A stretch of 9,241 nt of DNA from Verrucomicrobiota bacterium (lineage in GTDB: Bacteria > Verrucomicrobiota > Verrucomicrobiia > Verrucomicrobiales > DEV007): NCBI GenBank assembly GCA_027618625.1, contig JAQCER010000070.1:1-9241 (forward strand), read 5' to 3'. Below, piece after piece: positions 1-6,173 of the stretch; within the stretch, counting starts at the first letter, position 1; every line of letters starts with the position of its first letter. The translations under genes were made by a program, and so were the position numbers. The notes beneath the pieces are model-generated. The model was given only the letters and a program-made list of their open reading frames with translations. It was not told the DNA's origin and did not search any database.

Positions 1-1176
1 GCGCTTTTCGATCGCATTGACTTGCAGGGCGAGCTTGTCCCAGTGCGCCTTTTGTTCCTCTGTCAGGAAAACGATGTAGTCTGCGGTCGCGGTGCCGAGC
101 TCATTCTTGAAGCGCTCGGCGAGCGTCTTCGCGCCAGGGTCTTCCGGATTGCCTCTCAGCAACTGCTTCTCTGCGTCGGAGGCCGTCAGTTGCTCGATCT
201 TCGCTGCACGCACCTTGTCTTCGAGCGGTGGTCGCGCGTGATTCATCCATTCGTCGCGTTGTTTTACTGCTGCCTCGCGCTCAGCCTGCCAGGTTGCGGT
301 CGCGGCGCGCTGCGCTTTGATCTCGCTCGGCGAGGCGAGCGGCACTTCCTTGCGGTCGCCACTGTTGAAAATGCGCATCAACCGGTAGTAGTCGCGGCTC
401 GGGATCGGGTCATATTTGTGATCATGACAGCGTGCACAGGCGAGGGTGAGCGCCAACAATCCCTGGCCAGTGGTGGACACGATGTCGTCAAGCTCGTTGG
501 CGCGGTAGCGGAGTTTTTCCTCCTCCATCGGCACGTCGATCAGCGTGCTGTGCCCCGCCGTGAGGAAGCCGGTCGCCGCGATCGCCTTTGGATTGTCCGG
601 CGCAATCTCGTCACCGGCGAGTTGCCAGCGCACGAAGGTGTTGAAAGGGAGATCGTCGTTCAGTGCGCTGATGACGAAGTCGCGGAAACGGTAAGCGTTC
701 GGCCGGTCGTGGTCGCCTTCCATGCCATTGCTATCGGCGTAGCGCGCGACGTCGAGCCAGTGCCGCGCCCAGCGTTCGCCGTGCTGCGGGCTTGCCAGCA
801 ACTCGTCGACCAGGGCCGCAGAAGCAGTGCCGGAAGATTTCTCGATGGCCAGACTCCAGCGCTCCATCTCTTCCGGCGTCGGCGGCAATCCGACGAGGTC
901 GAAGTAGAGCCGTCGCACCAGCGTGCGCGCATCTGCCTGCGGCGAAGGCGAGAGCGATTCGGACTCCTGCGCGTGGCGGATGAACGCATCCACCGGCGTG
1001 CGCACCCACGCAGCGGCATCGGCTTCCGTCTCGGGAGGCGTGACAGCTGCCAGCGGCAGGAAGGCCCAATGCTGGCGGTCGGCATCGGTGACGACCATCT
1101 CGGCGTCCGGTGCCGCCTGGGCGTGCAACGAAACCACGAGGAGCAACGTGGGGAGGTTAAGGCAGCGGCGGGTCAT
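1..1176 (-). CDS. PSCyt2/DUF1549 domain secreted protein, N-terminal part (runs off left edge)
   Basis: The reading frame is open from an ATG at 1176 to the window edge and gives 392 residues with no stop. An in-frame TAG lies shortly upstream, which supports this start. Residues 1-21 form a signal peptide (Arg-Arg, a Leu/Val-rich core, then AQA before the likely cleavage site), so the protein is exported. The DUF1549 hallmarks follow in order: WAFLPL (38-43), FDLVGLPPTPEE (92-103), RWARHWLDVARYADSNG (135-151) and CARCHDHKYDPIP (247-259), which contains a CxxCH haem-type motif at 247-251. Family members are large exported proteins of Planctomycetota and Verrucomicrobiota. They usually carry a DUF1553 domain at the C terminus and sit beside a DUF1501 gene; the biochemical role is unproven, though polysaccharide or sulfated-glycan breakdown is often suggested. 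The residues after about 285 are a charged, probably helical linker. DUF1553 would lie outside the window. Confidence 0.93.
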   Translation of the reverse strand, partial: MTRRCLNLPTLLLVVSLHAQAAPDAEMVVTDADRQHWAFLPLAAVTPPETEADAAAWVRTPVDAFIRHAQESESLSPSPQADARTLVRRLYFDLVGLPPTPEEMERWSLAIEKSSGTASAALVDELLASPQHGERWARHWLDVARYADSNGMEGDHDRPNAYRFRDFVISALNDDLPFNTFVRWQLAGDEIAPDNPKAIAATGFLTAGHSTLIDVPMEEEKLRYRANELDDIVSTTGQGLLALTLACARCHDHKYDPIPSRDYYRLMRIFNSGDRKEVPLASPSEIKAQRAATATWQAEREAAVKQRDEWMNHARPPLEDKVRAAKIEQLTASDAEKQLLRGNPEDPGAKTLAERFKNELGTATADYIVFLTEEQKAHWDKLALQVNAIEKR

Positions 1177-1442
1177 GGGGACTCGCCTGTTATCGTATCG
1201 GGGAATGCAGAGGCTCGCAAACTAATTCCGGGATAGGGGGATAGGGCCGCCTGCCCCAAAAAGGCCGGACGACGCCCCCTACAGGTCCGTTCGAGCCCAA
1301 TGAAGGCATACGGTTCCTCAATTGTTCGTCGGGATGATACTTTTGCCCCCCGTAATCTCATATCTCAGAGTGACGGGAATCCGATTCTATCCAAATCCCC
1401 AGGGACTAGGGACGGACTTTCCGACCAAACAACAAGAAAGAA
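1177..1442. other. Intergenic region between divergent reading frames
   Basis: This 266-bp gap separates the start of the minus-strand PSCyt2 gene from the plus-strand phytase-like fragment. It should hold the PSCyt2 promoter, but I could not pick a convincing -35/-10 pair. A purine-rich stretch (AAGAAAGAAG, about 1434-1443) precedes the GTG at 1443. No tRNA, terminator or repeat was recognised. G/C-rich runs near 1230-1280 form only short imperfect stems. Confidence 0.4.
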
Positions 1443-1767
1443 GTGGAATCGCAAAGTATGAACTCTACTCGACGTAACGGCGCGGCTATAAAGACGTTCG
1501 CCGCGCCGGACTTCGGCCCTCACCTAGTCACTCTGGACTTGCAGCCGGACGGCAAGGCCATTATCCGGGATCTCCGGCCGCTGACGCGCCCGGACGGCGT
1601 TCCCATCTCGGGACTGCCGAATTCCCTTACCACACCTCCTGCGACGGATGTTCCCTACGACTTCAAATTAAACCAGCTTCCCTACGACGAGGATTCGCTC
1701 GACGCTGAAGGCGTCACCATCGACCCCTGGGGGAACTTCTGGCTCAGCGAGGACCACAAGCCCAGCA
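1443..1767 (+). pseudogene. Fragment of a phytase-like (esterase-like) beta-propeller protein
   Basis: From the GTG at 1443 the frame gives about 108 residues that read like the N-terminal part of the phytase-like propeller family (Pfam 'esterase-like activity of phytase'). The signature stretches are GVPISGLPN (52-60), VPYDFKLNQLPYDEDSLDAEG (70-90) and VTIDPWGNFWLSEDHKPS (91-108), close to the usual EG...DG.FW.SDEY.PS pattern. Intact members are several hundred residues long and exported. This piece has no signal peptide and ends abruptly after KPS, where the sequence switches to a different gene's coding frame. The open frame physically continues to 1934 as a Pro/Arg-rich tail that is an out-of-frame reading of the kinase fragment. 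I infer a truncated, non-functional relic. A short expressed protein cannot be excluded. Confidence 0.65.
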
Positions 1768-1777
1768 GCCCTTGCCT

Positions 1778-1915
1778 ATGGATCTGGAAGAAGAAATCTT
1801 TGCCGCCGCCCTGCCTGAGGCGGAGCGCACGCCGTATCTCGACTCCGCCTGTGCCGGGCAGCCGCAACTGCGCGCCGGTGTGGAAGCGCTGCTCCATTCT
1901 CATGACGGGTACTAG
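1778..1915 (+). pseudogene. N-terminal fragment of a planctomycete/verrucomicrobial-type Ser/Thr protein kinase
   Basis: A 45-codon frame runs from ATG 1778 to TAG 1913-1915. It contains EEIFAAALPEAERTPYLDSA (residues 4-23) followed by CAGQPQLRAGVEALLHSHD. This is the stereotyped N-terminal segment found before the kinase domain in many Ser/Thr kinases of these phyla (typically IF..AL.L....R..YLD.AC..D..LR..VE.LL..H). The kinase domain itself is absent: a stop follows the HSHDGY segment and no kinase motif is visible afterwards. It begins within about 10 nt of the end of the phytase-like homology, in another frame, so the two pieces were joined by rearrangement. The assignment rests on recall of the family pattern over a short stretch. 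Confidence 0.6.
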
Positions 1916-2012
1916 TGGTCTCCGGTGGGGATGAGCGCATTATTGGTGAACCGCCGGGACAGAATACGACCCGAGCCCGGCTCCGGCGCGCTGCTCGCCC
2001 GCAGCGGCGCTG

Positions 2013-2440
2013 CTAATGATGCACCGCCGCCCACGCCGCGCGCAGTTCGTCGGGGGTCAATGGGACGAGGCCACCGCTGGGATCGATGCGATGCGAAGAG
2101 AGGCCGCGGGCGAGCGCTTCCATCTCGTCGAGTGGGCGGGTGCCTACGCTGAAGTCCCACACGTTTACGCCTCCTCGCCCGTCACTCGTCGCGACCCGTT
2201 GCTCCGCGCTCCAGGTGCTGCGGACTTCTTCATCATCGTAAGTGACCCGGTCTCCGCTGGGCCGGCGCCCAGGCTCGGGCGGAGTTGGACCAGATGTTGT
2301 AGCGCCGGTGCCGCAGCATCGCCTGTCGCCGAATCCCACACGTGCAACTGCCGGGCCGAGCGGCTCCAGAAAAGGCGTTCATCCGAGGAGAAACCGACGG
2401 CGTTGATCGCGTTTGCGAGGAATGACGCTACCATCGCCTC
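2013..2440 (-). pseudogene. Frameshifted C-terminal WD40 remnant of a kinase-type WD40 repeat protein
   Basis: Two overlapping minus-strand frames together give one WD40-like C terminus. The first (about 2440 to 2260) has AVGFSSDERLFW and LHVWDSATG (near 2345-2318). The second (about 2255 to 2013) has NVWDFSVGTRPLDEMEALA, then HRIDPSGGLVPLTPDELRAAW and a TAG at 2013-2015. The 'RPLDE.E.LA....G....D..GGL.PL.P.ELRAAW' ending is typical of the last segment of WD40-containing Ser/Thr kinases of Planctomycetota and Verrucomicrobiota. A frameshift somewhere around 2250-2300 links the two frames. Only one and a half repeats remain, with no start codon, kinase domain or signal in front. It points toward the kinase N-terminal fragment at 1778-1915, as if the two ends of one gene were broken and one was inverted. 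Confidence 0.62.
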
Positions 2441-2448
2441 TCCATAAT

Positions 2449-2454
2449 AAGGAA
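2449..2454 (+). promoter_or_regulatory. Ribosome binding site of the truncated LRR-type gene
   Basis: AAGGAA lies 9 nt before the ATG at 2464. It is one of very few recognisable Shine-Dalgarno sequences in the window and favours 2464 over the upstream in-frame ATG at 2413, which would add residues ahead of the signal peptide. Confidence 0.5.
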
Positions 2455-2463
2455 CTTTCAAAT

Positions 2464-2640
2464 ATGAATCCTAATCCAATGAAACCATCGCTTCGTCTTG
2501 CGAAGCTGCTCACCCTGTTCTGTCTCTCCAGCGCACCGGTCCTGTCGGAACAGTTCGAGCTGTTCGGCTACTCAGATCTTGGAAACGAAGGGATCGCGAT
2601 CACAGGCTACCCGAAGGATGCCGTCGGTCCGGTCAAGGTT
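2464..2640 (+). pseudogene. Truncated 5' end of a secreted leucine-rich-repeat-type protein
   Basis: Starting at ATG 2464 the first 59 codons encode a signal peptide (basic start, then LLTLFCLSSAPVLS, cleavage near residue 28). This is followed by FELFGYSDLGNEGIAITGYP and AVGPVKV. The 'F.Y......ITITGY....G.V.IP' pattern is the usual opening of BspA-like leucine-rich-repeat surface proteins common in Verrucomicrobiota. The homology ends at 2640, immediately next to the stop codon of the convergent acetyltransferase gene. The open frame continues to 2973, but that part is only the antisense of the acetyltransferase. I read this as the severed beginning of a larger gene. If expressed it would give a secreted chimeric protein of about 169 residues. 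Confidence 0.6.
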
Positions 2641-3366
2641 TTAGAGCTGGGTAAAGTCGCGCAGAGAGGTGCGCTGGCGTCCGTTTTCGTCAAAGTTCTT
2701 GGGATCGAGCCATTTTGTAAATGCCTGATTCAGCGCTGGCCATTCCGAGTCGATGGCGGCAAACCATGCGGTGTCCCGGTTTCGGCTTTTGTAGACGGTC
2801 GCCTGGCGGAAGATTCCTTCGAAGGACAGACCGAGACGCTGTGCCGCGGCGCGGGAGGGGGCGTTGAGTGCATCGCACTTCCATTCGTAGCGGCGGTAGC
2901 CAAGGTCGAAGGCGTACTTCATCATGAGGAACATGGCCTCGGTGGCGGCAGGGGTGCGCTGCAGCGCTGGTGAAAAATGGATGTGGCCGACTTCGATGGA
3001 GCCGGTTGCTGGAGTGATGCGCAGGTAGCTGGCGATGCCTGAAGGGTTTCCGGTGCTGTGCGGAACCACGGTGTAAAACTGTGGGTCGCCAGACTTGCTG
3101 GCGGTGTCTGCCCACCGTGCGTATTCTTCGAAGGTGGTGAACGGCCCGTAGGGGAGGTAAGTCCAGTTTTTGTCTGCGGCATCCACAGAGTTGGCGTCAA
3201 AGAGGCATCGCGCGTGCGCCTTCGCGTCGAGTGGTTCCAGTCGGCAGTGGAGGCCGTCCATTGGCAGCCGGGCAGGGAGTGGTGGCGGTGACCAGTCAGG
3301 CAGTGATTGTCCGATTGGCTGGCCGTGGCTGTTCAATTCATTGGCATGGGGGTGGGGGTGGTTCAT
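2641..3366 (-). CDS. GNAT family N-acetyltransferase (RimJ/RimL-like)
   Basis: This 241-residue cytoplasmic enzyme is predicted to transfer an acetyl group from acetyl-CoA to an amine (protein N terminus, amino acid or small molecule); the substrate cannot be told from sequence. The GNAT fold signals are LRITPATGSIEVGHIHFSP (115-133; strands leading to motif A), the acetyl-CoA pyrophosphate-binding loop QRTPAATEA (136-144), the helix MFLMMKYAFDLGYRRYEWKC (145-164), then LNAPSRAAAQRLGLSFEG (167-184; motif B). The C-terminal stretch WLDPKNFDENGRQR (219-232) is typical of one COG1670 subgroup. Residues 1-35 are a His/Pro-rich extension. The ATG at 3364-3366 has only a weak GAAGAA upstream. The gene appears intact and ends with TAA at 2641-2643, directly abutting the severed LRR-type gene on the other strand. 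It is divergent from the gene starting at 3592. Confidence 0.93.
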   Translation of the reverse strand: MNHPHPHANELNSHGQPIGQSLPDWSPPPLPARLPMDGLHCRLEPLDAKAHARCLFDANSVDAADKNWTYLPYGPFTTFEEYARWADTASKSGDPQFYTVVPHSTGNPSGIASYLRITPATGSIEVGHIHFSPALQRTPAATEAMFLMMKYAFDLGYRRYEWKCDALNAPSRAAAQRLGLSFEGIFRQATVYKSRNRDTAWFAAIDSEWPALNQAFTKWLDPKNFDENGRQRTSLRDFTQL

Positions 3367-3591
3367 CTGATTCTTCGGGCACTACTACGTGTTGTCCGGG
3401 CAGTATCTTGCAAACATTTTGCCGGAGATCACCCTCGAATGCGTGGAATGCCAGCGGTTTCCCTAATAAGCGGTTGTTGGCTTGCGTTGTTCACCGCGTA
3501 GAGCGGCGGGAATTCCTCTTGCCCGGGGGCGGATGTGTTCCTAGACTGCCTCTTCATGGTGGCGATGCCTCCCATCAACATTTCTGCATCT

Positions 3592-4323
3592 ATGAATGTG
3601 AAACAACATTTCCTTTTCCTTTGCGCCGTGACCATGGCGAGCGCGTCCGTCGTTTCGACCTCCTGGAGCCAGCTGGAGCTGAAGTCAGAAGATGCGTGGG
3701 CCCGGAAGATCATGCACTACGACGATGCCAATGAGAATCTGGAGGGCATCACGGTAGCAAAGAAGAATCCGGTGGAAGACACGCTCGAGGAGAGCACGTG
3801 CAGTCAACACGAAATCATGATCACCCGCCGGTTGTTCCAGATGGACTCCAAGGGGCGCATTCGCAACGGCCTGATTTTTGACGGCAAAAAGAACCTGCTG
3901 GGACGGACGGAATACGGATTCGACAAGTGGGATCGCATTCAGCAGGAACGCCTGTACACGAAGCAGGGAAAGCTCGTCCGCGCGTTGCTGTATCGATACG
4001 ATACCAGTGGCAGCCCGATCAAGCCGATCGCCTATACATTTGACCCCTCTGATCCATCATCGAAGAAGCTCGCGACGACAGATGTTGAGCCGATCCTTCC
4101 TGCGTCCCGCAACGAGTCGGACTTTCCTGGGATCAAAATCAAAACGACTGATACAAGTAACCGCGTGCCGACGAATAATCCATTCAAGGGAATCAACGTG
4201 GGAGATGGATCAAGTCCAGCCGTCGGGGTGCCCGGATCGAAACCAACCAGCGCTCCAGTCAGTGCCAAACCCCCGAAGAAGAAGGGCTTCTTCAAGAGGC
4301 TCTTCGGCGGCAGCGAAGACTAA
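3592..4323 (+). CDS. Secreted hypothetical protein with YD/MORN-like repeats and a basic C terminus
   Basis: This protein of 243 residues matches no family that I can name. Residues 1-27 form a signal peptide (MNVK, then a hydrophobic core FLFLCAVTMASASVV, cleavage near SWSQ), so it is probably exported. Residues 79-150 contain short repeats of the form 'aromatic-x-D-x-x-G-(K/R)' followed by about 12 residues: LFQMDSKGR, LIFDGKKNL, YGFDKWDR, LYTKQGKL and YRYDTSG. This resembles YD or MORN-like beta repeats. The C-terminal third is low-complexity and Pro/Ser-rich, ending in PPKKKGFFKRLFGG (228-241), a basic amphipathic tail seen in other verrucomicrobial hypothetical proteins. Alternative in-frame starts at 3535 (GTG), 3556 and 3565 would put extra residues before the signal peptide; 3592 gives the best export signal. 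None has a clear ribosome binding site. It is separated by 15 nt from the next gene, with which it is probably co-transcribed. Confidence 0.82.
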   Translation: MNVKQHFLFLCAVTMASASVVSTSWSQLELKSEDAWARKIMHYDDANENLEGITVAKKNPVEDTLEESTCSQHEIMITRRLFQMDSKGRIRNGLIFDGKKNLLGRTEYGFDKWDRIQQERLYTKQGKLVRALLYRYDTSGSPIKPIAYTFDPSDPSSKKLATTDVEPILPASRNESDFPGIKIKTTDTSNRVPTNNPFKGINVGDGSSPAVGVPGSKPTSAPVSAKPPKKKGFFKRLFGGSED

Positions 4324-4338
4324 CGAATTACATATCTT

Positions 4339-5772
4339 GTGTCCCGTCCCTGGATTATACTTTTCGTTCTGTTAGGTGCAGCGCTGCTCGGATTCGAGTA
4401 TGTGCACCATCTGTACATGGAGAACTCTGGCGGCAGTGAGGTCGCTCAGTTGAAAACGGTAATCGTGGATCTGGAGAAGCAGCTGGAGGCGCAGAAAAAG
4501 CAGAATCAGCGGCTGCTGCTGGAACTGAAGGATGCAGCCGAAAAGCAGCCAGTGGCGGCTGCGGTGCCGGACAACGTGCCACCTCCATCGCCACCACCAC
4601 CGCCTGCGGACCCGACTCTGGAGAACATCGCGGAGCGCGTAATGCTCCGCAAGTTGGAGTTCAAGCGCCCGCTACAGTTTGTTGGGGCACCATTCCCGGA
4701 CATCGCGCAGCGGACCACTGAGGACATTCAGAAAGCGATTTCTGAAGACGAGGGAGAACGCCGCCAGCGTGCCTATGTGGCGATGGGATTCGTTACCGAT
4801 CCGTTTGACTATCGCTGGGCACTGTCGGGATTGCGCAATGAGCAGGAAGGCTGGTTTTACGATGCGCCGACGGCGACGCTTTACACCAACGAAGAGGCTT
4901 CGCTGAAGCTGCCGGATGCCCGCAGCCGAATCGTGAGGGCGCTGATGGAGGCACTGCTCGAACAGAATTATGGACTGGGTGATCCCGGTGTGGATGACGC
5001 GCACAATTCAGACAAGGCAATGGCGGAGTTTTGTGTGCTGGGTGGCGATGCGCAACTGGTGCAACTACACTACAGCCTGAGTGATGTGGCTGGCAGTTCG
5101 GGCGGAGGTTCGGCTGGGACGCCACCACCATTCTACGAAGCGCCGATCTTCATGCGCGAACGGCAGAACTTTCCTTATGATGGCGGCATGGTCTTTCATG
5201 AAGCCGTGCGCCAGCAGCCGAACAGCGGACAGCCGGGGTTCATTGACCGTATCTACGCGCGGCTTCCAGTTTCGACTGCCGAGATCCTTCACCCTGACGA
5301 TCTCTACTTCGCCTCCACGCCATTCAAACCGATCGAATTCCAGTGGGATGAACTTGACGTCGCCGGAAAGGAACCGATCGCCAGCAATGTGGCAGGGGAG
5401 CTCAATGTCATGCTGCTGATGAAAGTGGTGGAGGCACCGGATCTCGCCGATCAAATCGGCTACGGATGGAGAGGGGATCGTTATCTGATCTATCCTGGAG
5501 ACGGCGATGCTGGAGACCACGTATTCTGGCGCACCTCCTGGGCTACTGAAGAAGATGCCCGTGAGTTTGCCGCCGGGATCCAGAAGTCGCTGACGTTTCG
5601 TTTCTCCATTCCGGTGCAGCAGCGCTACCTGACCGACGCGGGATTCATCGTCAACGATCCGGCCCGCACCCTGCGCATTCGCACCAGTGCCGACGGCAAG
5701 ACCGTGCAGGTAGTGAATGCCAGCTTGGATACCTGCGCCGATGCACTGGAGGCAAAGCTGGGGCTGCCCTGA
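4339..5772 (+). CDS. Membrane-anchored protein resembling a zinc peptidase that lacks its metal ligands
   Basis: The 477 residues comprise an N-terminal membrane anchor (5-24, WIILFVLLGAALLGFEYVHH), a coiled coil (34-70), a Pro-rich linker (77-92) and a large extracytoplasmic domain (94-477). The domain follows the plan of an HExxH-containing family seen in Actinobacteria and Chloroflexi: NEQEGWFYDAPTATLY (167-182), RALMEALLEQNYGL (200-213), LGGDAQLV (234-241), FPYDGGMVF (278-286), PVSTAEILHPDDLY (310-323), GWRGDRYLIY (376-385) and FWRTSWATEEDAREFA (396-411). Where active relatives have HELTHALQDQH, this protein has RALMEALLEQN. The later EGDA-type glutamate is GGDA. I infer a catalytically dead, possibly binding or scaffolding, homologue. 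The GTG at 4339 is chosen because any later start loses the anchor; no Shine-Dalgarno is visible. It probably forms an operon with the preceding gene. Confidence 0.82.
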   Translation: MSRPWIILFVLLGAALLGFEYVHHLYMENSGGSEVAQLKTVIVDLEKQLEAQKKQNQRLLLELKDAAEKQPVAAAVPDNVPPPSPPPPPADPTLENIAERVMLRKLEFKRPLQFVGAPFPDIAQRTTEDIQKAISEDEGERRQRAYVAMGFVTDPFDYRWALSGLRNEQEGWFYDAPTATLYTNEEASLKLPDARSRIVRALMEALLEQNYGLGDPGVDDAHNSDKAMAEFCVLGGDAQLVQLHYSLSDVAGSSGGGSAGTPPPFYEAPIFMRERQNFPYDGGMVFHEAVRQQPNSGQPGFIDRIYARLPVSTAEILHPDDLYFASTPFKPIEFQWDELDVAGKEPIASNVAGELNVMLLMKVVEAPDLADQIGYGWRGDRYLIYPGDGDAGDHVFWRTSWATEEDAREFAAGIQKSLTFRFSIPVQQRYLTDAGFIVNDPARTLRIRTSADGKTVQVVNASLDTCADALEAKLGLP

Positions 5773-5809
5773 ACCCTGTCATCAAAGAGCGAGCGAGCTA
5801 ATCCGACCG

Positions 5810-6085
5810 ATGTTTGCAAAACACGTTTTCTACGAGGGCCGAGTGCAAGGGGTGGGCTTCCGCTATACTGTGAAAGCGCTGGCGAATGAGTTCGAGGTTT
5901 CGGGCTGGGTGCGGAACCTTGCCGACGGGCGTGTCGAATTGCTGGTTGTGTCCACGGATGACGAGGCGCTGGATGCGTTTCTCCAGGAGATCCTGGACAG
6001 TCGGCTCGAGCATCATATCAAGGGGGTGACTGCCACGGATGTGGAAGCTCCAGATGGACTCCGTGGATTTTCGATCCGCGACTGA
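5810..6085 (+). CDS. acyP: Acylphosphatase
   Basis: This 91-residue protein is the usual length for acylphosphatase, which hydrolyses carboxyl-phosphate bonds such as those in acetyl phosphate or 1,3-bisphosphoglycerate in the cytoplasm. The two signatures are present: GRVQGVGFRYTV (10-21), with the phosphate-binding loop and catalytic Arg18, and GWVRNLADGRVE (32-43), with catalytic Asn36. The C-terminal GFSIRD fits the last beta strand. The ATG at 5810 gives the normal family start; the frame is open further upstream, but that part overlaps the previous gene. It lies 37 nt after the peptidase-like gene, so it may share its transcript, and 88 nt before trpS. No strong ribosome binding site is seen. 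Confidence 0.95.
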   Translation: MFAKHVFYEGRVQGVGFRYTVKALANEFEVSGWVRNLADGRVELLVVSTDDEALDAFLQEILDSRLEHHIKGVTATDVEAPDGLRGFSIRD

Positions 6086-6112
6086 CCGGCAACGCGCTCC
6101 GTTTCACCCTGC

Positions 6113-6141
6113 TTGACATCCTCGGGACCCGCAGGAACATT
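6113..6141 (+). promoter_or_regulatory. Possible promoter for trpS
   Basis: A consensus -35 box TTGACA (6113-6118) lies in the 88-nt gap between acyP and trpS. With a 17-nt spacer the -10 position reads AACATT (6136-6141), matching only three of six consensus bases. The location is right for a trpS promoter but the -10 is weak, so this is tentative. Confidence 0.3.
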
Positions 6142-6173
6142 CCGCGTTCGATCTCAAGATTTTCTTACCAGTC

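Noticed and set aside
22..1236. A 404-codon plus-strand open frame across the left end
   Set aside because: It is the antisense of the PSCyt2/DUF1549 gene, whose minus-strand frame has a signal peptide and all family motifs. The plus-strand product is Arg-rich with no recognisable domain.
1285..1300. A GTTCGAGCC string resembling a tRNA T-loop
   Set aside because: The flanking bases do not form a 5-bp T-stem and no acceptor or anticodon arm is present.
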